Part shown: positions 1 to 9,002 of the stretch, one piece after another
Layout of the letters: each line of letters begins with the position of its first letter
Position numbering within the stretch: position 1 is the stretch's first letter
NCBI GenBank assembly: GCA_902800715.1
Contig: CADCFN010000007.1
Coordinates: forward strand, 114,988 to 178,987
Direction: 5' to 3'
DNA: 64,000 nt
Source: an uncultured Bacteroidales bacterium
Lineage (GTDB): Bacteria; Bacteroidota; Bacteroidia; Bacteroidales; Muribaculaceae
Translations under genes and position numbers: made by a program
Notes under the pieces: model-generated
What the model was told of the DNA's origin: nothing
What the model saw: only the letters and a program-made list of their open reading frames with translations
The model's database searches: none

Positions 1-732
1 CTCACTAAATCGCGTGACGGCGGCAAGACCTGGTCGCCGCGTGAACCGCTACCCGAGGGTTTCCTTGGACCCATCAAGAACAAACCTTTATTGTTGGGCG
101 ACAGGCTCTTGTGTCCCTCAAGCACCGAGAAAGACGGCTGGCGCATTCATTTTGAGATATTGGACCTGAGTACCAACGAGTGGCACAAGGTGGGTCCCGT
201 CAAGGCCGCCAAAGCGCTCACCACGATGGACATGGACAAGCGTGATGCTAGTCCCAAGGAAATCATGTGCATCCAGCCTGCGCTGCTCCAAATGTCCGAC
301 GGCTCGCTCAAAGCGCTGTGCCGCACCAAGAACGGCCGCATCGCGACAACCACCAGCCATGACGGAGGTGAGACCTGGAGTGAGGTCACGCTAACCGACC
401 TGCCTAACAACAATAGCGGTATCGACGCTGTCACCCTTAACGACGGTCGACACGTCCTGATTTATAACCCTGTTTCGGTCAAAGCTGGAGAAGAGATGGG
501 GCCGCGCACACCTCTGGCCATCGCAATGAGCAATGATGGTGAGAACTGGTATGAGATTACAGAAATAGACGAAACCAGCGATTCTAAAGCGGAATTATCT
601 TATCCTGCCATTATCCAAGGCTCTAACGGCCATCTGTACTGTGCTTATACCTGGCTTCGTCAAGACATCTTTTTCATGGAATTCTCCCTTAAAGAAACAC
701 CGACCAAATTACTCAAATCCCACGTATTTTAA
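1..732 (+). CDS. Sialidase-like (BNR/Asp-box) protein, 3' part
   Basis: The reading frame is open from the first base, so this is the C-terminal 243 residues of a longer gene. Two Asp-box motifs are visible, SRDGGKTWS near the window edge and SHDGGETWS near residue 119, which mark blades of a six-bladed sialidase beta-propeller (BNR_2 type). Members hydrolyse terminal sialic acids or related glycans, usually in the periplasm or on the surface. The catalytic Arg and Tyr positions and any signal peptide lie outside or cannot be assigned, so substrate is unknown. The stop at 730-732 is followed without a gap by a decayed fragment of another gene. Confidence 0.8.
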   Translation, partial: LTKSRDGGKTWSPREPLPEGFLGPIKNKPLLLGDRLLCPSSTEKDGWRIHFEILDLSTNEWHKVGPVKAAKALTTMDMDKRDASPKEIMCIQPALLQMSDGSLKALCRTKNGRIATTTSHDGGETWSEVTLTDLPNNNSGIDAVTLNDGRHVLIYNPVSVKAGEEMGPRTPLAIAMSNDGENWYEITEIDETSDSKAELSYPAIIQGSNGHLYCAYTWLRQDIFFMEFSLKETPTKLLKSHVF

Positions 733-906
733 GATTACCACGTCACGATGGCATTCTTGGATTTCGCTCCTGGCAATGTGAATTTGATACCAGGATTGAA
801 CGAAATTCTTGACGAGGCCGTGGCCTCACCATCACGCTTGACAAACTCGACGTTTTTTCTTTTTTTTCTGCCAACGAATGCAAGATTGTGGGTACCTTAA
901 TGTTTA
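733..906 (+). pseudogene. Remnant of a 2H-phosphoesterase (2'-5' RNA ligase-like) gene
   Basis: In the same frame as the preceding stop codon, the DNA encodes YHVTMAFLDFAP, then NLIPGLNEIL. After a one-base frame change near 819-824 it continues GLTITLDKLDVFS. These match, in order, YHITMAFLDDSP, DLITGLNNRL and TITFDKLDAFA of the intact gene at 46981-47517. The N-terminal third, including the start, and everything after about 906 are missing. About 28 bases around the first HxT motif differ at only two positions between the copies. It is a truncated, frameshifted paralogue and should not be functional. Confidence 0.72.
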
Positions 907-929
907 AGTATTGAAAGAGAAAACGCCAA

Positions 930-1472
930 GTGACCGAACAAGAGATTGTCAACGGAGTCAAAAACAGGGACCGGAAGGCCATGCGCGCAATGTATGACCT
1001 GCTGGCAGGCTCGGCTATGGCCACTGCGCGGCGTTATCTTGGCGAGGACGACAGGTGCCGCGACGTGTTGCAGGACTGCTTCCTGAAAGCATTTACCCGA
1101 ATCAGCGACTTTGACTATCGAGGTGACGGTTCCCTGCGAGCCTGGATGACGCGGATTGTCGCCAACGAGTCCATCAACCAGTTGAAACGGCAGACCAAAA
1201 TGACCTTCCTCGAAGAGAATGACATGGACATTGCTGATGAGGAGCCACCCAATCTATCCGGTATTCCACCCGAGGAAATCAACCGCATGATAGCCTCGTT
1301 GCCCACGGGATACCGCATGGTGTTCAACCAATACGTGTTTGAGCACAAGAGCCACAAGGAAATCGCCCAATCGCTGGGCATCAAGGAGAATTCCTCGGCG
1401 TCACAACTGCTGAGAGCCAAGCGACTGCTGGCCAAGATGATTCACCAATATCAACAAGACCACGATGACTGA
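930..1472 (+). CDS. ECF-type RNA polymerase sigma-70 factor
   Basis: 180 residues, the usual length for an extracytoplasmic-function sigma factor. Region 2 (about 20-95) contains the DRCRDVLQDCFLKAF helix and the LRAWMTRIVANESINQLKR segment. Region 4 (about 115-175) carries the helix-turn-helix HKSHKEIAQSLGIKENSSAS that binds the -35 element. The GTG at 930 follows a purine-rich stretch; no better start is seen. The gene overlaps the next one by eight bases, so the two are translationally coupled and form a sigma/anti-sigma pair. Confidence 0.93.
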   Translation: MTEQEIVNGVKNRDRKAMRAMYDLLAGSAMATARRYLGEDDRCRDVLQDCFLKAFTRISDFDYRGDGSLRAWMTRIVANESINQLKRQTKMTFLEENDMDIADEEPPNLSGIPPEEINRMIASLPTGYRMVFNQYVFEHKSHKEIAQSLGIKENSSASQLLRAKRLLAKMIHQYQQDHDD

Positions 1473-2673
1473 CAACGACTGGATAAAACAGCTGCAAGCC
1501 ATGATGGACAGGCACCAAGAGCCCGTCCCTGACGACCTGTGGCAGGACATCGAGAAGCATTTGCCCGAACAGCAGGCAAGGCGTCGCCCGATGACGGCAT
1601 GGCCGCGATATGCAGCCGCAGCCGCATTGGTGCTGGCAGTCATCGGTATCGGCAGCCTATTGTGGCACAACGACAACACGCTAGAAGGTCCAGCCACATC
1701 ATCAACAGAAACAACAGGCAACACCCACGAGCCTGAAATCACTCATGAACTGCTGGCTCAAAACGAGGAAGCAGATTGTGTAATTGATGAGCCGGCAACC
1801 ACAACTCGAGCATCACAACCGGCTGCAGCCTTGAAATCGTCGCCAACTGCCGATGACAGAAATGTCATTGCCCAAGCTGCCGAAAACGAGAAGAAAGAGC
1901 AGATTGTTCAAGAGGCAAGCGAGACAACACCTGTCGAGCCACCGACAGAACAAGCCCGACAACCTATTGAACGACGCAACGGAAGTCACGTCAAGGAGTC
2001 TCCAACCACTAATGTGCCGCATCAGTCTATCCTGCCGAAGTTCAAAAAGGCGGGCATTACTGTGGGCCTGTATGCGTCAAATAGCGTCAAGCCGAATTGG
2101 CCGTCCAGCAAGGACTATGCCTACGAGTATGAAGCGATAGGCTATCCCAAAGCAGATTATTCGGACGACATTTATTATTCCGAGGATATCTATAGTGCTA
2201 ACCATCATGCGCCGATGTCCATGGGACTGAGTGTGCGTCTGCCGCTGACCAACCGCCTGGCGTTGACAAGCGGCCTGGTCTATACGCGGCTCAAATCGGA
2301 TTTTAACTCATCGCGCAAGCATCGTGAACAGACCTTGCACTATCTGGGTATCCCGCTTGGTGCTACCTATACCATCTGGGGGTACAAACGATTCAGCGTC
2401 TATGCCGTCGGTGGTGTGCAAGCCGACTTCAACGTCAAGGCAACGCTTAAAGAGTCCACCCAAACCAACGCCCTGAGTATCGGGAAAGACCACGTTCAAT
2501 TCTCGGCACTAATAGGTCCTGGCATTCAACTCGACCTAGTGCATGGCTTAGGCATCTATGTGGAGCCCACAGCCCGCTACTACTTCAACAACGGGAGCGA
2601 TGTCGCCAATTATTACAAGGAGCATCAGTGGAACATTAACTTCAATGGCGGATTGAGGTTCACACTGGAGTAG
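1465..2673 (+). CDS. Membrane-spanning anti-sigma factor with C-terminal outer-membrane barrel (Dma-like)
   Basis: 402 residues. The N-terminal 45 residues are short, charged and lack a signal peptide, as in cytoplasmic sigma-binding segments. One transmembrane helix follows (about 50-68, AAAAALVLAVIGIGSLLW). Next comes a Pro/Glu/Thr-rich low-complexity linker (about 75-185). The last 200 residues alternate as beta-strands with aromatic ends (ITVGLYAS, MSMGLSVRLP, INFNGGLRF), like an OmpW/PorT-type barrel. The same architecture is known from Bacteroides dual-membrane-spanning anti-sigma factors encoded beside their ECF sigma. Inference: it spans both membranes and releases the upstream sigma on envelope stress. 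Confidence 0.78.
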   Translation: MTDNDWIKQLQAMMDRHQEPVPDDLWQDIEKHLPEQQARRRPMTAWPRYAAAAALVLAVIGIGSLLWHNDNTLEGPATSSTETTGNTHEPEITHELLAQNEEADCVIDEPATTTRASQPAAALKSSPTADDRNVIAQAAENEKKEQIVQEASETTPVEPPTEQARQPIERRNGSHVKESPTTNVPHQSILPKFKKAGITVGLYASNSVKPNWPSSKDYAYEYEAIGYPKADYSDDIYYSEDIYSANHHAPMSMGLSVRLPLTNRLALTSGLVYTRLKSDFNSSRKHREQTLHYLGIPLGATYTIWGYKRFSVYAVGGVQADFNVKATLKESTQTNALSIGKDHVQFSALIGPGIQLDLVHGLGIYVEPTARYYFNNGSDVANYYKEHQWNINFNGGLRFTLE

Positions 2674-2826
2674 TATTTCCAGTTTTCTGAGAAAAAGGCT
2701 ATCTTTGCCATTGATTGGGTGCAAGGCTATCATAATTTATCTCGCCTAGCCATGCAAGATTATAGCATGATGGCAGTTTAAATGGCAGAAGCACCTAATT
2801 ACAACGATTAATTAATTGACAAGACT

Positions 2827-4125
2827 ATGAAGTATTTCTGGAAACCTATCCTGATGGCGTGCATGCTGCTGGGCGTGCTCACGTCATGCAGCGACAATGG
2901 GGAGGACGTGGTTGACATGCTCCCCAAGTTAAGACCTATCACCCTCACTGTCGAGCAGCAGCAGATGAGGGATAACAACAACGAGTTTGCATGCCGATTG
3001 TTCCGCACCATCAACGAGCAGAAAGACGGTAACGGCAGCATCATTGTGTCGCCCATCAGCGTGACCTACGTGCTAGGTATGCTCAACACGGGTGCTGACG
3101 GCCAGACGCGCCAGCAAATCACCGACGTCCTGGGGCTGGGCAGCTCCGTCCAGGAAATCAACGAGTATTGCAAGAAGATGATTGACGAGGCTCCACTGGT
3201 TGACCCCAGCGTGACCGTCCAGATTGCCAACTGCATCGACGTGAACTCGGCCCTGGGACTCACCCTCGTGCCGCGGTTCAAGACCGACATGCAGAATTAC
3301 TACGATGCCCAAATCGAGGCGTTGGACTTCAACAAGAGCAGCAGCCTGGACAAAATCAACAGCTGGTGCAAGAAGAACACCGACGGCATGATACCCACCA
3401 TCCTTGACGAGCTCAATGCCGATGCCGCGATGTATCTGTTGAACGCCATCTACTTCAAGGCGACGTGGACCGAGAAATTTGACCCCAAGGACACCCGCGA
3501 CATGGACTTCACCATGACCGACGGCACGACATACAAGCGCAAACAAATGCATCGCAAAGCGCTGGCTGCCTATGGCAAGAACGACCTGTGCGAGATGCTT
3601 TGCCTGCCCTACGGAAGCAATGGTTACAGCATGTATGTCCTACTGCCAGTCGAGGGGAAGACCGTGGACGACGTCATCCAGGGTATCTCGGCCGACGCAG
3701 TCCAGCAGCAACTGTTCGTCATGAATCCCCATGAGGTGGATATCCTGATGCCACGCTTCACCACTAGCAGCGAGACCATGCTCGACAAGGTGCTCCCGGC
3801 GATGGGTATGATTCGGGCCTTCAATCCCTATTATGCCGAATTTCCCAATATGGCCCAGGTCGCCTACGGTTTTGCCGAGGACCCCAATATGGAACTTAAC
3901 CGCAACCTCTATGTGTCGATGATGAAGCAGAAGGCCAAAATCGAGGTCAACGAGGAGGGTACCAAGGCATCGGCTGTAACCATCGCCCAAATGGGTGAGG
4001 CTGCTGCTCCCCCCCCTCCACAATACCAGCAAGTGGACTTCCACGCCACGCGTCCCTTTGTCTATTACATTGTCGAGAACAGCACCCGCTCCATTTTCTT
4101 CATGGGCACCTACTGCGGCGAGTGA
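2827..4125 (+). CDS. Serpin-family protease inhibitor, lipoprotein
   Basis: 432 residues. A lipoprotein signal ends in LTSC at Cys21. The serpin fold is clear: SPISVTYVLGMLNTGA (helix B), YLLNAIYFKATWTEKF (strand 3A), the hinge EVNEEGTKASAVT near residue 375 and the C-terminal RPFVYYIVENSTRSIFFMG. An intact small-residue hinge predicts an inhibitory, not merely structural, serpin. The reactive-centre loop then runs through GEAAAPPPPQYQQ and is about five residues longer than in alpha-1-antitrypsin. Counting from the hinge puts Ala at P1, which would suit elastase-like proteases, but the longer loop makes this uncertain. It probably sits on the cell surface or in the periplasm. Gut Bacteroidales and bifidobacteria use such serpins against host or bacterial serine proteases. 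Confidence 0.92.
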   Translation: MKYFWKPILMACMLLGVLTSCSDNGEDVVDMLPKLRPITLTVEQQQMRDNNNEFACRLFRTINEQKDGNGSIIVSPISVTYVLGMLNTGADGQTRQQITDVLGLGSSVQEINEYCKKMIDEAPLVDPSVTVQIANCIDVNSALGLTLVPRFKTDMQNYYDAQIEALDFNKSSSLDKINSWCKKNTDGMIPTILDELNADAAMYLLNAIYFKATWTEKFDPKDTRDMDFTMTDGTTYKRKQMHRKALAAYGKNDLCEMLCLPYGSNGYSMYVLLPVEGKTVDDVIQGISADAVQQQLFVMNPHEVDILMPRFTTSSETMLDKVLPAMGMIRAFNPYYAEFPNMAQVAYGFAEDPNMELNRNLYVSMMKQKAKIEVNEEGTKASAVTIAQMGEAAAPPPPQYQQVDFHATRPFVYYIVENSTRSIFFMGTYCGE

Positions 4126-4169
4126 TTCACAGCCAGAGAATTAACATTACATCTATTAAAGCCATATCA

Positions 4170-4212
4170 GATAGCCCCTTCATCCTCATCAATGGATGAT
4201 GAAAGGGCTATC
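4170..4212 (+). terminator. Intrinsic terminator after the serpin gene
   Basis: An inverted repeat pairs GATAGCCC with GGGCTATC and, after one mismatch, TTCATC with GATGAA. It is followed by ATTTGTTTTG. Confidence 0.7.
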
Positions 4213-4330
4213 ATTTGTTTTGCCATTGCCATTTGACAACTCGGGCAATGGTAGTCATCGTTCTTGTTGCCGTACAAAAATAGAACTGAGTACACCAAAC
4301 CTTCATATTTTTCCTTTTTTTAATTGATTA

Positions 4331-4361
4331 TTGCTGGTTTTGCAAAAAAAACCTATATTTG
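4331..4361 (+). promoter_or_regulatory. Bacteroidota-type promoter for the giant LRR gene
   Basis: A TATATTTG -7 box at 4354-4361 lies 20 bases after TTG at 4331-4333. It predicts an AT-rich leader of about 55 nt before the ATG at 4424. The 298-base gap 4126-4423 holds only this promoter and the serpin terminator. Confidence 0.65.
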
Positions 4362-4423
4362 CTGCCGTATTCATAACCGTATTATAGCACAATAAGTTAT
4401 CAACATCATATTTATTACTAATT

Positions 4424-7400
4424 ATGAAAAAACTGCTATTTTTAAGGACATGCTTTGCCCTGCTGCTGGCATTCTTAGCGCTCAGCTATGCAGAGGCGAG
4501 CGTGACGCTCAACTCGACAAACTTCCCTGACAACAATTTCAGGGCAGCGTTGGAGCCTTACGCTCAAAATGGAGTGATTGACGAGACTACTCTCACCACA
4601 CTCGATGTCTCAGGCAAAGACATCACCGAACTTACAGGCTTGCAGCTATTGACAGGCCTCACTACCCTTGACATCAGCGACAACCCCACACTGGCGACTG
4701 GAGCCAACCTGACCACATTGAGGGCGCTGACAACGCTCAAGGCCAGCAACTGCAACCTGATTACGCTGGCGGCTACAACAGGCACCAGCAACGTGACAAA
4801 TGTGTCAGGTCCCGGTATTGTTATTAATAACAATAACGCCAACATCACTTATCTGGACATTTCCAGGAATGCCAATTTCTATGGCAGCGCCAATCTTCAA
4901 AACCTGACCAACCTGGAAACACTGGTCATGCACCACTGCACCAACTTCGACTATTGGGGCACCCCTGGCAACTATATGTCAAGCCTCAAGTACGTTGATG
5001 TGAGCTATTGCACCAACATGGACCGCATCTTCCTGCCAGCGGCTGCCAACCTCGAGGTGCTTAAAGCAGCAGGCCTGCCCAAACTCAAAGGTTTCCGTTC
5101 AAAGAGCAGTCTGACGAGTTCCCAACAATACCGCATCGTGCTGAAACACAACCTGACAACGCTCAAATGGCTTGACGTGAGCGGGTGTACACAACTGTCC
5201 AACATTTATCTGCGTTATTGTACCAATTTGCAACACCTGGATGCGTCGGGCACTCATTTGACCGGTTTCTCGGCCTACGCAGGTTTGAATGACGGTGACC
5301 CCACCGATGGCTACATCCAGTTGCCCACCGATTTGGCGACGCTGCGTTATCTTAACTTGGCTGACTGCTCGTCAATGACATCGCTCCGTGCCCTAAAGGA
5401 CACCTACCACGTCACCTGTCTGGACACTTTGATTCTGACCAATGACACCCATCTGGGATGGTCCAACGACGGAATTGAAGCCCAGGCAAACATGACCTAT
5501 CTGGATGTGACCAATTGCAACATCTCGACTGCCGGTCCGAATTATGTCCCCAAATTTGACAACCTGAAAAATCTGAAGACATTACTCTACGGCGAGAATC
5601 CTGATGTGGGTTATCTGAGAATTACTAACAACAGCAGCCTGCAAACACTGGACCTGCACGATAACACAGGAATGACCATGCTCGCCCTGGTCAACTGCTC
5701 ACTGCCTCGCACCGACCTCAGCATCGACGCCACCAACTGCCCTGCCCTCACCGGCTTGAAACTGAACAACAACGGCTATGGCTCGGTGAGCGAGGCTCTG
5801 GACAATGCCACCGCTTGGGGACTTGACAACATCAAGTTCCTCTATCTGGAGAAAAACAGCGGTTTCACGGGTGGCCCATTAACCCTCAATGAGAGTGATT
5901 GTGCCGGACTGACTGGTCTAGACCTGAGCGACAACGGCTTTACCAGCTTCAACGCACCCAGCCTGCCCGATGGACTCACAGCGCTCATGATTGGTAAAAA
6001 TCCCAACATGACCCGCCTGGAAATGCATCACAACCCCGGCATCACCACCATGGCTGCCGATACCGTGATGCGTGACGGCAGCGGACTGTACCTGCTGGGC
6101 AACACAGCGCTGACCTATATGGACATCAGCGGCACCGCCGAGCAACCCAACTATTTCCAGCGCATCGGCAACAACAGTTCGCTCAACGGTGTGCCCATCG
6201 ACACGATAAAGGGAAGCTACAACAAGTTCTACACTTTCAGGAACCTGACCCAGGTGGCTGGTGGTGTCACCGAGTACTGCACCCTGATTAAGATACAGGA
6301 CAATCCGACAAAATACAAAGCCGTTTACTCACTAACAGAGCCTCAAAACTACAATTATAAGGCTTATTGGCCCACGATGGCAGCAATGCCCGACAGCGCC
6401 TCGCTGGAGCAGTTGCCCAACCTAAAATACCTTGACTTGAGCTACTGCCAGTTGAAGGATTCTGTCTATCTGCACAAGAATCCCGAGCTGCGTTACCTTG
6501 ACGTGAGCCACAACCGCACGATTAAGCGCTACACCACGTCGCAAGACAAGGGTAAAGCCTACAGAGAATCGATTCCTGCCAACAACTCCTTCAACCGCGA
6601 ATTCCCTGACTACAAGAAATACCTGTGGTTAGTAGAGCTCACGCCCAAGTACCCTGGCAGGCAGGAGGCTTACGACCAGGAATACTACACCCTGGACTAC
6701 AATGACACGACCGGCCTCTACATTCTTGACCTGCTCGACAACAACAAGCTGGAATATCTTGATTTCAGTTATACTGGTATCGAACAGACAGCGTTGACCC
6801 ATTGCCACGTTTCCAATGCCCGCTATATCTGGATTCAGGATTTGCCTGAACTCAAGTACTTATATGCCAACTACAATGGCATGCGCTCGATGGGTATCGG
6901 CACCCAGTACGGCAAGAAGAAACGTGATGGCGAGGTGTTGACCGACGCACTCAAGTCACTGGAGCGACTTTCCATCATCGGAATGCGCGGAGCCGATGTG
7001 ACCACTATGCAGGGTTCGATTAACTTCTTGACCAATACGCTATGCACCAAGCTGCACTACGTCAATCTGTCCTACTCTGATTTTGACTCTATCGGCGTTT
7101 ATTCGCCCCATATTGATACCCTTATCGTCAAGGGCAACCCGATTCACCATGTCAATGTTCAGACCGTTGACAACATCACCTATATCGATGCCACCGAATG
7201 CGCCTTCAAGCAACGCGGCTTTGACCCGGAAACGGGCAATACCGTCGGCATCCCAGCTACTGTCCGTCAAAGATACTATGACACCAGCTCCGGCCAGACC
7301 AAAGAGAAAACCATTACAATGAACGGAGCCCGAAAAGGCGGTGTCTATACCGGTGCGGAGACTACACCGTGGAGCGGTCTGCGCAGCATCCGCGCCCACA

Positions 7401-8881
7401 ACAGGCCAGAACTGACAACCGTATTGCTTGACAACAGCAACGCGCTGACCGAGGTCTATTGCCACCATGACCCAAAACTGCCCGAAATCCGCGGCTTTGA
7501 CAACCTGGCTTACAGCAAACCCGCTGTCGATAGCGAATTCGGCTTCCCCACCGATGCCGACTCGCTGCGCCTCGTCTGGGTCAACGATAATGATGTGTTC
7601 AACAAGCTGGACTTGAGCCATAACGTCAAGCTCAACTACCTGCACGCCTATAACGACAAAGCGCTGGGCGATGCTCTGGGAGACGACGGCATGTGCCTCA
7701 ATAACAACCCCGAGCTGATTTCGGCATGGGTATCCAACTCCAACCTACGGGTATTCACCAATAATGCCACCACTCATCTCGACACGCTCAAGATTTGGCA
7801 GAATCCCCAATTGGATGCGCTCAATGTGACGGCGAACACCGGGCTCAAGTGGTTTGACCTGCGCAACTGCATGATTCGAGACCTTGATATGAGCAAGAAC
7901 ACCCAGCTCACCTATTTCGATTGCAGTAACATGGACAGCATCTCAGCCGGATGGAACACCTTCAACAACTACGGCTTCGAGATGCCGCGACAGGTGCCTA
8001 CCAGCATGAGTGAGCCCGGCAAGAACAGTATTGCCGACCTGCATTTCGGCAGCAATGCGCTGCAAGTCGTCAGGGCCGACAACAATGACCTGTACTGCAT
8101 GGACGGCCTGAATGACAATGACGGCCTGCACACCCTCACCTACAGCTATAACCACATCAACGGCATCGACCTGAACGGTTGCCCGAACATAACGGAGTAC
8201 AACTGCTACCACAACGTCAGGGGTGTGTTCATGGGCGAGCTGTCGCGATGGAAGGGACTTGATGAAGATAAAAATATCATCACCTGCTCGATGTATTATC
8301 TGCAACTGGTGAAGAATGCAGGTGATGCACTTAACGGCAATGACACCTTCCTTGGCCACAAGTGCGGACAAGACACCATTGCGGGTACCAACAGCAATGG
8401 TTACATGAGGCAGCTTGAGGACGATGGTTTTGACCCCGAAAAGGTCATCAGCTTCACCGTCAACGCTGCAGGTCCCTATGTGAGCACGCGTGACAGCGAC
8501 CAGGGTAACCATGCTCCCAGGAGGGCTGATATCGTCTATGGGCCCGACGCTGAGATTGACACCGACAAGATTTATGGCAAGGTTGCGGTCATCAAGATGT
8601 ATGACTCAGAACGCAACTACATCGAGTACCTGTATGATGACGGCCGTCCAAATTCAACGCGAGACGGCGGGTCAGCTTTCGGTTTGGCATGGCAACCACC
8701 CGGTGAACCCACTTCGATAGAAGAGACGCAAGCCGATGCTTTGGGAGCACCCATTGTTGTGAGCGAGCGCTACTACGATGCCAGCGGAGCTGAGCACAGC
8801 TCACCAATATCGGGCCTGAACATCATCGTTCGTCAGATGAGCGACGGTTCGACGCGAACCAGCAAGGAAATCAGGAAGTAA
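4424..8881 (+). CDS. Giant secreted leucine-rich-repeat protein
   Basis: 1485 residues with a signal peptide (about 1-25, cleaved near SYAEA). The body is a long series of irregular leucine-rich repeats of the LxxLDxSxN type, such as LTTLDISDNPTL, LKYVDVSYCTNM and LRYLNLADC, to about residue 1290. Long Asn- and Thr-rich insertions interrupt the series. The C-terminus has the pattern YYDASGAEHSSPISGLNI followed by VRQMSDGSTR. This resembles the terminal strands of Bacteroidales type IX secretion signals (YYDLQGRR, then GxNIVR). There is no dockerin-like module, unlike the second LRR protein at 37.4 kb. A surface or exported binding protein is likely; the ligand is unknown. Confidence 0.85.
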   Translation: MKKLLFLRTCFALLLAFLALSYAEASVTLNSTNFPDNNFRAALEPYAQNGVIDETTLTTLDVSGKDITELTGLQLLTGLTTLDISDNPTLATGANLTTLRALTTLKASNCNLITLAATTGTSNVTNVSGPGIVINNNNANITYLDISRNANFYGSANLQNLTNLETLVMHHCTNFDYWGTPGNYMSSLKYVDVSYCTNMDRIFLPAAANLEVLKAAGLPKLKGFRSKSSLTSSQQYRIVLKHNLTTLKWLDVSGCTQLSNIYLRYCTNLQHLDASGTHLTGFSAYAGLNDGDPTDGYIQLPTDLATLRYLNLADCSSMTSLRALKDTYHVTCLDTLILTNDTHLGWSNDGIEAQANMTYLDVTNCNISTAGPNYVPKFDNLKNLKTLLYGENPDVGYLRITNNSSLQTLDLHDNTGMTMLALVNCSLPRTDLSIDATNCPALTGLKLNNNGYGSVSEALDNATAWGLDNIKFLYLEKNSGFTGGPLTLNESDCAGLTGLDLSDNGFTSFNAPSLPDGLTALMIGKNPNMTRLEMHHNPGITTMAADTVMRDGSGLYLLGNTALTYMDISGTAEQPNYFQRIGNNSSLNGVPIDTIKGSYNKFYTFRNLTQVAGGVTEYCTLIKIQDNPTKYKAVYSLTEPQNYNYKAYWPTMAAMPDSASLEQLPNLKYLDLSYCQLKDSVYLHKNPELRYLDVSHNRTIKRYTTSQDKGKAYRESIPANNSFNREFPDYKKYLWLVELTPKYPGRQEAYDQEYYTLDYNDTTGLYILDLLDNNKLEYLDFSYTGIEQTALTHCHVSNARYIWIQDLPELKYLYANYNGMRSMGIGTQYGKKKRDGEVLTDALKSLERLSIIGMRGADVTTMQGSINFLTNTLCTKLHYVNLSYSDFDSIGVYSPHIDTLIVKGNPIHHVNVQTVDNITYIDATECAFKQRGFDPETGNTVGIPATVRQRYYDTSSGQTKEKTITMNGARKGGVYTGAETTPWSGLRSIRAHNRPELTTVLLDNSNALTEVYCHHDPKLPEIRGFDNLAYSKPAVDSEFGFPTDADSLRLVWVNDNDVFNKLDLSHNVKLNYLHAYNDKALGDALGDDGMCLNNNPELISAWVSNSNLRVFTNNATTHLDTLKIWQNPQLDALNVTANTGLKWFDLRNCMIRDLDMSKNTQLTYFDCSNMDSISAGWNTFNNYGFEMPRQVPTSMSEPGKNSIADLHFGSNALQVVRADNNDLYCMDGLNDNDGLHTLTYSYNHINGIDLNGCPNITEYNCYHNVRGVFMGELSRWKGLDEDKNIITCSMYYLQLVKNAGDALNGNDTFLGHKCGQDTIAGTNSNGYMRQLEDDGFDPEKVISFTVNAAGPYVSTRDSDQGNHAPRRADIVYGPDAEIDTDKIYGKVAVIKMYDSERNYIEYLYDDGRPNSTRDGGSAFGLAWQPPGEPTSIEETQADALGAPIVVSERYYDASGAEHSSPISGLNIIVRQMSDGSTRTSKEIRK

Positions 8882-8950
8882 CCTTGAGTACAGGTTAAGT
8901 CCGTTCCTTTGCTATCGTTAAGAATCAAACAGCAAACTTTTGTCCGTAAT

Positions 8951-8975
8951 AACGGGGGCGATGTCGCCCCCGTTT
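8951..8975. terminator. Terminator between convergent genes
   Basis: The stem AACGGGGGCGA / TCGCCCCCGTT with a two-base loop is followed by TTTT on the plus strand. It lies between the converging LRR and DUF5723 genes. The minus-strand U-tract is weak. Confidence 0.85.
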
Positions 8976-9002
8976 TATCATAACCAAGAAGTTGTGTCAA
9001 GA

